Shown: positions 7,026 through 13,804 of the stretch, in pieces
Position numbering within the stretch: the first letter of the stretch is position 1
Layout: the number at the start of each line of letters is the position of its first letter
Origin: VGWB01 sp964480945
GTDB lineage: Bacteria; Bacteroidota; Ignavibacteria; UBA10030
Assembly: GCA_964480945.1 (NCBI GenBank)
Contig: CAYZRX010000089.1
Coordinates: 1 to 13,804, forward strand
DNA: 13,804 bases
Direction: 5' to 3'
Program-made: the position numbers and the translations under genes
Notes under the pieces: generated by a model
What the model saw: only the letters and a program-made list of their open reading frames with translations
Told to the model about the DNA's origin: nothing
Database searches by the model: none

Positions 7026-8248
7026 CGGCCAGTCGATTTGCAGCCGGCATCCGTCGCAGCGCGCTCATCGCCCATGCTCCAAAAGCCGGACCGATGGACA
7101 GGAATGCAAAAGCCCATCGCCAGTTGACCCACTCCACAAGAGTTGGAATCAATCGAATCGTGATGAGGGTGAGTAAGAATCCGAGGCTCGTCTGCAGCGT
7201 AAGGGCGGTTCCAAGATATTCGGTTTGACAGAGTTCAGAGATGCAAGCTGAAAACTGAGCCGAGTCGGCCACCACAGCAAATCCCCAAACGAGGCAAATG
7301 AGGACCAGGGCGATTGGGCTGCCTCCGAAGAGAATGCCGACGATCAGCGCGCACGATCCGCTTATGACCATGGATGCAACGGTGATCGTCGTTTGGCCGA
7401 TCCTATCCGCGAGGTATCCCGCTGCCACGCTTCCGATACCGCCGACGGCAATGACCGCGAACGCAGCTGCGCTTGCCCACGAGGCATCGATATTCCTCAG
7501 CTGTAAACTCGCGAGAAGAAACAGGGGAAACCACGCCCACATCGCATAGAGCTCCCACATATGTCCGAGGTAGCCGAGGTTCGCCAGTGCCAAGTCCCGC
7601 TGCCGCACGATCGTTCCGGCATACTTCCAATTGAACTTGGGGAGGTTGGTGCGGTAGGGGCCTTCTCGTACGAACAAGATGGTGATCGTCCCGCCGAGCG
7701 CAGCGAGGCCGGCGGAATAGTACATCACGAGCTGCCACTCATGAATGCTTCCAAGCGCGTTGATGATATGCGGCGCCGCGGATCCGAGCGTGAGCGCTCC
7801 CACAAGCAGCCCGATCCCCCCATCCCCTGTCCTCCTTTGTCCAGGTCGCGATGATCTTCATGCCGACGGGATAGACTCCCGCGAGAAACATTCCCGTGAG
7901 GAACCAAAGGGGCAGAGCGAGAGTCAAACCGGTCGCGAGAAGCGGGATCAGAGCTGTTACGAGCGCGGCCAGGAGACACGAGGCAGAAAACAGGACGTGA
8001 CCGCGGACGTAGTCGGCTAAATTCAGCAGCGAGGAGCCAAGGGCCCCGACGACGAAGCCGATCTGGACCGACATGGTGAGCCAGGCCTGACCCGAAGCGC
8101 CGAGGTTCCAGTCCGAGCTGAGCGACGGCACGACCGCAGATGCGGAGAACCAAACCGACATCCCGAAAAGTTCTGCCAGCGACAGCATGAGGATCGTGCG
8201 GCGCTTGTCCGTAACGGCGGAAGGGACTGAAGCCTGGCTCATTGACAT
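7012..8248 (-). CDS. MFS transporter, broken by a +1 frameshift
   Basis: Major facilitator superfamily permease of about 411 residues, which pumps a small solute across the inner membrane; the substrate is unknown. The N-terminal half (8248-7822) reads LSLAELFGMSVWFSASAVVP, an MFS signature first helix, then several hydrophobic helices, ending at TWTKEDRGWG. The C-terminal half resumes as IGLLVGALTLGSAAPHIINAL and continues to GGRG at 7012. The break is in a run of six Gs (Cs at 7816-7821 on the plus strand): with five Gs the frame reads DRGWGIGLLVGALTLGSA, the form I know from this family. As assembled, the first frame goes astray and stops at 7739. A sequencing or assembly error, a recent inactivation or a slippery phase-variable run are all possible. 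The start at 8248 has no strong ribosome site; M3 (8242) is an alternative. Confidence 0.85.
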
Positions 8249-8436
8249 TCGGGGAGTGATTGTCTGAAGGTCATTGCCTCAATCCCATTTTTCCTACGAG
8301 GGCAGCGAAACGCTGGTCTGAGCGCAGAATCCATCAGGGGTTCGACGTAGATGGGTAGATGATGAAGTCGTGCGAGGGAACGAAGACCTTCTGAGACGAC
8401 TGCCTCAGAGGATCGCCTCAGAGCAAAGAAACCGAC
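8249..8436. other. intergenic region between CBS and MFS genes
   Basis: No coding frame seen. Downstream of the CBS stop there is an imperfect duplication, CTCTGAGGCGATC and CTCTGAGGCAGTC on the minus strand. There is also a 6-bp hairpin (TCTGAG 8390-8395 with CTCAGA 8404-8409, loop of eight) that lacks a T-run, so it is a poor terminator. Confidence 0.4.
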
Positions 8437-8871
8437 TCATCGGCCTCCCGTGATATAGTTGTGCAGCTGCTTGATCAGGTGCTCCTTCTCGGCAATAACT
8501 GCTTTCACGACATCGCCGATGGAGATGAGACCGGCGAGCTTGCCGTTCTCAAGAACAGGGAGATGGCGGATATGTTTCTCCGTCATCAGGGCCATGCACT
8601 CATCGATGGACTGTTCCGGTGTTACGGAGATGATGTCGGACGTCATAGTGTCCTTGATCTTTGCTTCCGTGGCAGATCTGCCTTGCAGAACGACTTTCCT
8701 GGCATAATCCCGCTCTGAGAAGATCCCGACCACCGCATCATGGTCCATCACCAGTAGTGCCCCTGCGTTCTTCTGAGCCATCGTGCGCAGCGCGTCGACG
8801 ATAGGTGTCTCTGGCGAGGCGAACCACACGGTGTTGCCTTTGTCTTGCAGGATATTTCGAACGGTTGTCAT
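8437..8871 (-). CDS. CBS-domain pair protein
   Basis: A 144-residue protein made of two CBS domains, which pair into a Bateman module and usually bind AMP, ATP, SAM or NAD as an energy or metabolite sensor. It is free-standing and cytosolic, with no effector domain attached. I choose ATG 8871 (MTTVRNILQDKG) because a GGAGG-type site (8877-8883) lies five bases upstream; the longer frame to 8925 adds 18 poorly supported residues. First CBS about 10-60 (TVWFASPETPIVDALRTMA, GALLVMDHDAVVGIFSERDYARKV), second about 75-125 (VTPEQSIDECMALMTEKHIRHLPVLENGKLAGLISIGDVV). The protein ends in a helical tail, EKEHLIKQLHNYITGG. Single-module CBS proteins of 140-145 residues with this same tail are common in many bacteria. 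Its partner cannot be told from the context. Confidence 0.92.
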   Translation of the reverse strand: MTTVRNILQDKGNTVWFASPETPIVDALRTMAQKNAGALLVMDHDAVVGIFSERDYARKVVLQGRSATEAKIKDTMTSDIISVTPEQSIDECMALMTEKHIRHLPVLENGKLAGLISIGDVVKAVIAEKEHLIKQLHNYITGGR

Positions 8872-8876
8872 AGTAT

Positions 8877-8883
8877 CCTCCTC
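8877..8883 (-). promoter_or_regulatory. ribosome binding site of the CBS protein
   Basis: GAGGAGG on the minus strand, five bases before ATG 8871. It fixes the start within the longer open frame to 8925. Confidence 0.75.
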
Positions 8884-9037
8884 TCTAAATTTTCTGCGAC
8901 CTGCAGCCCCTTGTCGTTCCCCCAATCCTGCGCGGGTTTCCCTCTTCCCGCACGGCCATCGTTTGAAGAATGGTCTTCGGGCGCACAGCCGATATTCTCA
9001 TCCACCGCGTGACTCGGCGGGTTCGCGTCCGTGTGCC

Positions 9038-10045
9038 TCAGGGGGCCTCGTGTTCATTGCGAACGGCAGGTGGGCCCTCCTCTGACTTTCCCGCTTCCGG
9101 GTCAGCTCCCTTCGCGGTTCTGAGTACGGGATGGGGCTGGCGGTTGACGGTGAGTTGAAAGACATCGGGCCGTGAATAATGGCCAGCCACATCAAGCTTC
9201 CACCGCGGGCCTGTCACCTGGCTCAGGTTGATTTCGGCATAGAGGATCCCTTCCTTCCGATTCAGCGGTCCGGCGATGAATTTACCATCGGGATCGACGA
9301 TCGCACTGTCGCCAACGTTGACCCAATCATCTTTCTTTGCGTACTGCTTCTTGAACTCATACCGGTCGGGGATATCCGTCAAGTTGATCGCACAACAACA
9401 CCCGATGACGTACACCCGCCCTTCTTTTGCGATGTGGCGCAGAGTCGACAGCCACGGCTCCCCGCAATCCCAGGTCGCCGCGACGTAGATCTGCGTTCCC
9501 CAGGCGTACATCGTGTAACGCGCGAGCGGCATGTAATTCTCCCAGCAAATTAAACCGCCGAGCTTGCCGAAGGGTGTGTCGTACACCTCAAGCGTGCTGC
9601 CGTCGCCCTGAGCCCACACCATGCGCTCCGCCGCTGTCGGGATGAGCTTCCGGTGCTTCCCCAGGAGGATGCCCTCATCGTTGATGTAAATGAGCGTATT
9701 ATAGAGGCTCGAGCCGCTGGCATCGGCATTCCTCTCGTTCACACCCATTACGACATAGATGTTGGCTTCCCGGGCGGCCCGGCAGAGTTTTTCTGTATCG
9801 GCACTCGGGATGGTCACCGATTGGTCGACCAGTTGGGCGTAGAGTTCGGCAAGCTGCCTGTTCTGATTCGGGGGAAGAACCCAGGCCCAATCAGGATAGG
9901 TGGGAACAAAGGCCTCCGGAAAGACAATGAGCTTCGCCCCGTTGCGCGCCGCGGCTGAGATGAGATTGCATGCTTTCTCAATTGTCGCTGCACGATCAAG
10001 AAAGACCGGCGCGGCCTGCGCTGCTGAAACGATGATCTTGTCCAT
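9038..10045 (-). CDS. nitrilase (carbon-nitrogen hydrolase)
   Basis: Cytosolic nitrilase-superfamily enzyme; the branch with CWENYMPLARYTMYAWG is that of true nitrilases, which turn nitriles into the carboxylic acid and ammonia. I set the start at ATG 10045 (MDKIIVSAAQAAPVFLDR, 335 aa), where the conserved domain begins; a GAG four to six bases upstream is a weak ribosome site, and the longer frame to 10111 adds 22 unconserved residues. The catalytic triad is complete: E44 (FPEAFVP), K133 (HRKLIPT), C167 (LICWENYMP). ATWDCGEPWLSTLRHIAKEG and the C-terminal DPDGKFIAGPL also fit. The length suits the family (about 310-360). The last 25 residues (from about TAKGADPEAGKSEE) are polar and low in complexity, as in many nitrilase tails. 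Its natural substrate cannot be told from the sequence. It is transcribed in the same direction as its neighbours but 103 nt from the phosphatase gene, so it may have its own promoter. Confidence 0.9.
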   Translation of the reverse strand: MDKIIVSAAQAAPVFLDRAATIEKACNLISAAARNGAKLIVFPEAFVPTYPDWAWVLPPNQNRQLAELYAQLVDQSVTIPSADTEKLCRAAREANIYVVMGVNERNADASGSSLYNTLIYINDEGILLGKHRKLIPTAAERMVWAQGDGSTLEVYDTPFGKLGGLICWENYMPLARYTMYAWGTQIYVAATWDCGEPWLSTLRHIAKEGRVYVIGCCCAINLTDIPDRYEFKKQYAKKDDWVNVGDSAIVDPDGKFIAGPLNRKEGILYAEINLSQVTGPRWKLDVAGHYSRPDVFQLTVNRQPHPVLRTAKGADPEAGKSEEGPPAVRNEHEAP

Positions 10046-10149
10046 AATCTCAGTTCGCGATGCTGTTGAGCAGTGACGGATTCTTTGCTGTCTCGGCCCG
10101 TGAACACGCAAAGGTCAAGGAGACCGGACGCTTCTTGGTCTGCATGGAG

Positions 10150-11454
10150 TTAGTCGGCGTTCCGTCGAATGACGACCAAGGTGATGTCGTCTGATTGAGG
10201 GTAGCCGCCGGCGTGCTGCTTCACTGCGCCCACGATCTTATCGATCAGTTCAGACGCGGATGCATGTCGGTATTGGTCGATGAGCGAAGCAATACATGCT
10301 TCTCCGAACATTTCCTCTTCGGCGTTCATTGCTTCTGTAACTCCGTCGGAGTAGGCGACGAGGAAACAACCCTTCTCGAAGGACGCCGACTCGTCTTCGT
10401 ACGTATACTCGGGAATCATGCCGAGCGGAATGCCGCCGGTTTTCAATCGTTTGGTCTCATCCCGGCTGGAACAGAGAAAGGGATTATCCTGGCCGGCATT
10501 GCAGAAATGGATCTGATGGTCTCGCGTGTCGAGGATTGCGTAGAAAAGCGTGGCGAACTTCTCCGGGCTGGTGCTTTGAAAGAGGAGGCGGTTCGAGTAT
10601 TCCAGGCAGGTCTTCGGGGAGGTAGAGGAGATGGTCAATCCGCGCAGCGTGGCTTGAAGGTTGGCCATCAGCAGCGAGGCGGGGAGGCCCTTGCCGGTAA
10701 CATCACCCAGGCAGAATGCCCACCGGTGTTCATCGATGGGGATGAAGTCGAAGTAGTCTCCACCGACTTCCTGGGCGGGGAGAGTCCTGCCGGCGATGTC
10801 GTAGCCGGGGATACTAGGTGGGGCTTTCGGAAGCAGCTCGCTCTGAATGCGCGCGGCGAGCTTCACGTCTTCCTGCATGCGAGCAAGCGCCCGTTCCTTT
10901 TCATACAGCCGGGCATTCTCGACGACCTGCGCAGACTGTGCAGCGATGATTGCGAGAAGCCTCTGATCGTTTTCGGTGAACTGTTGGCGTTCTTTCTTAT
11001 TGTAAATCGTGATAACGCCGCGCAGTTCCGATTTGACCATCAAGGGTACAGCCAGAAGCGAATGCAGCGACTCGTCCCACGGAACCCCCTGGAAGCGCTC
11101 ATCGGTTCGGGGATCGCTGATGACGATCGGTTTCTTGTTGAGATGCATCCAGCCGAGAAGTGCCTGGTTGAGATGAAACTGCTCATGATCGCCAGAACTG
11201 ACCATCGTCCGCACGAGCGTCCTCATCGACTGAACGGACTGCTCTTCCACGAGGGTGATGACACCCTGTTCTGCATTGAGGGCGCGCAGCGAGCGACGAA
11301 TGATTGTTTGAATGATCTCTTGTGTGTTCAGGGAGGCGCCGATCGCACGGGCAAGGTCGTTCAGGATCGAGAGCTCATCGACCGCGCGCTTGAGCCTTTT
11401 GTTCTCTTCCTCGAGCGAATGAAGAGCTTGATCTGAGCTAGTCTGCGACGGCAT
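10150..11454 (-). CDS. GAF-domain SpoIIE-type Ser/Thr phosphatase
   Basis: RsbU/SpoIIE-family PP2C phosphatase with a GAF sensor, the type that dephosphorylates anti-sigma-factor antagonists. I use ATG 11454 (MPSQTSSDQALHSLEEENKRL, 434 aa); a longer frame starts with TTG at 11529. Order: short coiled coil (10-40), GAF about 45-185 (LGWMHLNKKPIVISDPRTD, LLAVPLMVKSELRGVITIYN), a linker coiled coil (about 180-205), then the phosphatase domain. Metal-site aspartates: D233 (GGDYFDF), D251 (GDVTGKG), D370 (YSDGVTEA), D422/D423 (SDDITLV). GGIPLGM and CNAGQDNPF are the other family marks. No STAS or HATPase anti-sigma partner gene is present in the window, so its target lies elsewhere. There is no clear ribosome site, which leaves the start uncertain by up to 25 codons. 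Confidence 0.92.
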   Translation of the reverse strand: MPSQTSSDQALHSLEEENKRLKRAVDELSILNDLARAIGASLNTQEIIQTIIRRSLRALNAEQGVITLVEEQSVQSMRTLVRTMVSSGDHEQFHLNQALLGWMHLNKKPIVISDPRTDERFQGVPWDESLHSLLAVPLMVKSELRGVITIYNKKERQQFTENDQRLLAIIAAQSAQVVENARLYEKERALARMQEDVKLAARIQSELLPKAPPSIPGYDIAGRTLPAQEVGGDYFDFIPIDEHRWAFCLGDVTGKGLPASLLMANLQATLRGLTISSTSPKTCLEYSNRLLFQSTSPEKFATLFYAILDTRDHQIHFCNAGQDNPFLCSSRDETKRLKTGGIPLGMIPEYTYEDESASFEKGCFLVAYSDGVTEAMNAEEEMFGEACIASLIDQYRHASASELIDKIVGAVKQHAGGYPQSDDITLVVIRRNAD

Positions 11455-11659
11455 AGTCTGCGTTGAAGTTGTTTCGCTGAGGATTATCGAATTGATTAAG
11501 CGCCAACAAGTTAGCGGCACATCGCCCAAAATGTAAGGAAACGGGAAGCCAGAATCAAACTTGAGAATGGTTCGGTATCTATTGAAAAAAGGGGAACGGA
11601 GGATATCGCGGGCGATGAAAGAGATGCGCTCGCTCTAAGGCTTGTTCAGGAGGGGCCTT

Positions 11660-12604
11660 CTACTTCACCCACCTCTTCATTCCGGGCTGTGGTTCCCATT
11701 TGGAGTCCGGCTCAAAGTACTGCCACAGCAGTCTCGAGACTTTGCGGATCAGGACACACCCTTCGTTGTCATGCTCCCATCGCTGGTCCTGCTGGTTCTT
11801 CGTCATAACGCAGAACACGTAGTCGCCGGACGGAGCGTTCACGAGGACCACTTCCGACTTGGATGCGTCGACGGCGCCGTTCTTTGTAGCAACCTGGACA
11901 GTCGGAGGAATCTGAGAAACCGCTTCGCCATCCCAGTAGGGTTTGGAGAGGACGCGATACATCTCCTCGCTGGCATCAACACTGACGGCTTGCCCTTCGC
12001 GAATCCTCAGCATCAACTTGGCCATCTCGCGAGGTGTGGTCTGACCCCACCCGTATGCCTCCCAATCCGTTCTTCGTCCCGGCGTCCGGGAGTTAACACG
12101 CGTCTGGTGGAAGCCGGTCGTCTCAAGCCATTCATTGATCGAGGTCCCCGTGCCCGCGAGCTGCTGGCACCAGAGCGCCGCGGTGTTGTCGCTAACGGAA
12201 ATCATCAACATCACGATCTGCGAGAGCGAAATTTGTGTGCTGTCCCGGAAAGAGCCGGTGATGCCGTCATCGTACTTCAGTGAATCCCGGTACATCATCG
12301 TCTGATCGTACGTGAGCTCGGCCTTCTCTATTTTGTCGAACAGTGCGCACATGATCGGCACCTTGATCATACTCGCTGTTGGAAAGAGCTCATCCGCGTG
12401 GATCGCCGCGGTGTATCCCGTCGAAAGATGGCGTACGTAGAGTCCGGCCTCGCCGTGAAAGCCTTGCATCAATGCTTCGAGCTTCTGTTGAAGGACCGAA
12501 TCCGGCCTGTCCTTCACCGTGAGTTGCGCTGTGGAGCAGGAAATGAGCAGCAGGGGAGCAAAGAGAGCGACTGCCGTCCGAAGGGAGAGAGTTACTTTTT
12601 TCAT
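11660..12604 (-). CDS. lipoprotein class A beta-lactamase-like serine hydrolase
   Basis: Penicillin-binding-fold serine hydrolase of the class A beta-lactamase family (beta-lactamase2 type), exported as a lipoprotein: LLLISC places the lipidated Cys at residue 23. In the 314 residues the active-site serine is S78 with K81 (TASMIKVPI) and SDN is at 138-140 (VSDNTA). The third box, normally KTG or KSG, is KNG at 241-243 (VATKNGAVD). The omega-loop segment reads TPGRRTDWEAYGWGQTTPREMA, so the TTPxxMA part is kept but the usual ExxLN with Glu166 is not recognisable. That makes true beta-lactamase activity doubtful; an esterase, peptidase or penicillin-binding role is equally possible. ATG 12604 follows a GAGGAAG some distance upstream. 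It starts 17 nt after the metallo-hydrolase stop, in what looks like one operon. Confidence 0.88.
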   Translation of the reverse strand: MKKVTLSLRTAVALFAPLLLISCSTAQLTVKDRPDSVLQQKLEALMQGFHGEAGLYVRHLSTGYTAAIHADELFPTASMIKVPIMCALFDKIEKAELTYDQTMMYRDSLKYDDGITGSFRDSTQISLSQIVMLMISVSDNTAALWCQQLAGTGTSINEWLETTGFHQTRVNSRTPGRRTDWEAYGWGQTTPREMAKLMLRIREGQAVSVDASEEMYRVLSKPYWDGEAVSQIPPTVQVATKNGAVDASKSEVVLVNAPSGDYVFCVMTKNQQDQRWEHDNEGCVLIRKVSRLLWQYFEPDSKWEPQPGMKRWVK

Positions 12605-12621
12605 CGTCTTACTTTCTTCCT

Positions 12622-13593
12622 CTACGGAATCAGAATCCGTTGCTCGCCGATGTCGAGCATCTTTATCCGGTCCTGGTACCCCTTCTCCTCTATGATCTTC
12701 TCGAGCAGTTGTTGTGGATAAAGAGGATCCGGCTCCAATCCCTGGAAGAACGTTTTGTAGTGAATGGGGATCATGACGGATGCCTTGAGGTCTTCGAAGA
12801 TCTGCACCGCGTCGCTCGGGTCGGCGTGGACGCGCCGCATGAACGACCGCGGTTCGATAGGTGAGATCGGTAGGAGCGCGACATCGATGCGGAATCTCCG
12901 GCCGATCTCTTTGAAGAGCTCCGGATCGTAGGCGGTGTCCCCCCCGAAGAAGACGGTTACTCCGTTATATTGAAGAACGTACCCCGTGTAGCCTCGGTCG
13001 GGGTACCATGAAACATCGAACCCGTATCGGCCGCTGAAATGCTTGACTGGAACGGCCGTGATGCGGACGCCATCTTCCTCCACCGCCTCCCAGGGCTTCA
13101 TCTCGCGCGTTTCGGTGAAGCCGAACTCGGGAGTATACGCTGCAGCGCCGAACGGGATGAGAAGCTTCCCGTTCTTCGGCAGCAGAGGCAGGCTGCCGTA
13201 GCTGAGGTGATCCATGTGAATATGCGAGATGAGCGTGTAGTCGAGCTTGGTGATGGACGCGGGATCAAGACCGGGCTCTATGGCCCTCCTGGCAAACATT
13301 CCGACTGTTCGTGTAAAGACGGGGTCGGTGATGAAGACTTTGTCGTGGATCTGGATCAAGACCGTGGCATGTCCGACCCAGAGGACCGATAGTCCCACGT
13401 CGGGACGGATGGGGTGCGTTACCCTCTGCTTCACGGGCTCGATGGGATCGTCTGCTCGTTCCAGCATGCGGGCAGCGAAACGGCTGGCCATGGGGTTGCA
13501 CCCCGCCAGAATGACTCCGATTCCCAGGCAGAGGGGGAGAAGAAGAGTCCTTCGTTGACGGGACGCCTTGTTCGAATATCCCGTTTGGGTCAT
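12622..13593 (-). CDS. lipoprotein metallo-beta-lactamase-fold hydrolase, UlaG/NAPE-PLD-like
   Basis: Metallo-beta-lactamase-fold hydrolase of the Lactamase_B_2 type, resembling UlaG lactonase and NAPE-phospholipase D; a lipid or lactone phosphodiester or ester substrate is plausible. From ATG 13593 (323 aa) it has a signal peptide with a lipobox, ILAGC (Cys 32). Metal ligands: HxHxDH at 124-129 (ISHIHMDHLSYG), H185 (PVKHFSG), D219 (GGDTAYD), H278 (PIHYKTF). The NAPE-PLD-like block LLPISPIEPRSFMRRVHADPSDAV is also present. A longer frame starts with GTG at 13656, but the upstream gene stops at 13607-13609, 13 nt before ATG 13593, which supports the shorter start. The beta-lactamase-like gene follows after 17 nt. 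The site is complete, so activity is likely; the substrate is inference. Confidence 0.92.
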   Translation of the reverse strand: MTQTGYSNKASRQRRTLLLPLCLGIGVILAGCNPMASRFAARMLERADDPIEPVKQRVTHPIRPDVGLSVLWVGHATVLIQIHDKVFITDPVFTRTVGMFARRAIEPGLDPASITKLDYTLISHIHMDHLSYGSLPLLPKNGKLLIPFGAAAYTPEFGFTETREMKPWEAVEEDGVRITAVPVKHFSGRYGFDVSWYPDRGYTGYVLQYNGVTVFFGGDTAYDPELFKEIGRRFRIDVALLPISPIEPRSFMRRVHADPSDAVQIFEDLKASVMIPIHYKTFFQGLEPDPLYPQQLLEKIIEEKGYQDRIKMLDIGEQRILIP

Positions 13594-13606
13594 GCCGTTG
13601 TGCGCG

Positions 13607-13804
13607 TCAGAAAAAACGGATCTCAAACGAGCCCATCCAGTCGGCATTGCGCACACCGTGTTTGAGGTTAAAGTTTACGAACCCGAACAACGTAGAGACA
13701 CCCAAGACGCCGTAGCTCGAAGACCAGTCACCGTACGAGTACCGTGCGACGCCGAGATTCAAAGCCAGGTATTCACCCCGCTCGATCAGCGGGATGTGGC
13801 CGAG
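13607..13804 (-). CDS. C-terminus of a probable outer-membrane beta-barrel protein (partial)
   Basis: A frame open from the window edge to TGA at 13607-13609 encodes the last 65 residues of a protein. They alternate hydrophobic and polar residues with glycine and aromatic residues, in hairpin-like runs (LALNLGVARYSYGDWSSSYG, GVSTLFGFVNFNLKHGV). The end is SFEIRFF; a final Phe after alternating hydrophobic residues is the usual beta-signal for outer-membrane insertion by the Bam machinery. The bulk of the gene lies outside the window, so family and role are unknown. Its stop is 13 nt before the metallo-hydrolase start, which suggests one operon. Confidence that it is coding is high; the barrel assignment is moderate. 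Confidence 0.75.
   Translation of the reverse strand, partial: LGHIPLIERGEYLALNLGVARYSYGDWSSSYGVLGVSTLFGFVNFNLKHGVRNADWMGSFEIRFF

Noticed and set aside
8390..8409. TCTGAG/CTCAGA hairpin as a terminator of the CBS gene
   Set aside because: The stem has only six pairs and no T-run follows on the transcribed strand.
9020..9030. GGTTCGCGTCC resembling a tRNA T-arm
   Set aside because: The flanking bases do not pair into a 5-bp T stem and no acceptor, D or anticodon arm can be built around it.
10195..11436. 413-residue plus-strand ORF
   Set aside because: It lies entirely opposite the SpoIIE phosphatase gene, whose domains and metal-binding motifs are clear; its product looks like a translation shadow with no recognisable domain.
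1..13804. CRISPR array, prophage or transposase
   Set aside because: No regularly spaced repeats with unique spacers, no cas-like, phage or transposase reading frame on either strand.

Overview
The window is 13.8 kb of moderately GC-rich bacterial DNA, and almost every convincing gene lies on the minus strand. A Gram-negative, diderm bacterium is likely: two products carry lipoprotein signal peptides, and a partial protein at the right edge ends like an outer-membrane beta-barrel (final Phe-Phe). A large transmembrane Ser/Thr kinase with TPR repeats, a glutamate-carboxypeptidase-II-like exopeptidase and a SpoIIE-type phosphatase recall Acidobacteriota or the Ignavibacteriota/Bacteroidota side of the tree. 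That placement is inference only. A run of exactly 100 Ns (1184-1283) marks a scaffold gap, so this is a draft, possibly metagenomic, assembly.

Layout, in minus-strand reading order from the right edge. (1) 13804-11660: end of a probable outer-membrane beta-barrel protein, a lipoprotein metallo-beta-lactamase-fold hydrolase resembling UlaG/NAPE-PLD, and a lipoprotein serine beta-lactamase-like enzyme. Spacings are 13 and 17 nt, so they look like one envelope operon. (2) 11454-10150: a GAF + SpoIIE phosphatase. (3) 10045-9038: a nitrilase with a complete Glu-Lys-Cys triad. (4) 8871-8437: a CBS-pair protein. (5) 8248-7012: an MFS transporter broken by one extra base in a six-G run. (6) 6734-6591: the first 18 codons of a second Ser/Thr kinase, cut off and fused to unrelated sequence, overlapping the start of the intact kinase gene by 4 nt. 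(7) 6594-4252: Ser/Thr kinase with one membrane segment, a TolB/FlgO-like region and TPRs, followed after 43 nt by a 101-residue cupredoxin-like protein. (8) 3902-3512: mostly non-coding, with one possible 48-aa plus-strand small ORF. (9) 3511-1284: exported M28-family carboxypeptidase running into the gap. (10) 1183-27: amidohydrolase of the imidazolonepropionase-like/dipeptidase group coming out of the gap.

Functionally the window has three themes: export and breakdown of peptides (M28 peptidase plus amidohydrolase), signalling by phosphorylation and nucleotide sensing (kinase, SpoIIE phosphatase, CBS protein), and a cell-envelope hydrolase operon. I see no CRISPR array, phage module, transposase, tRNA or rRNA. 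The strongest oddities are the truncated kinase start fused upstream of a paralogous kinase, the single-base frameshift in the transporter, the altered motifs in the beta-lactamase-like lipoprotein, and the cupredoxin-like partner of the kinase that lacks copper ligands.
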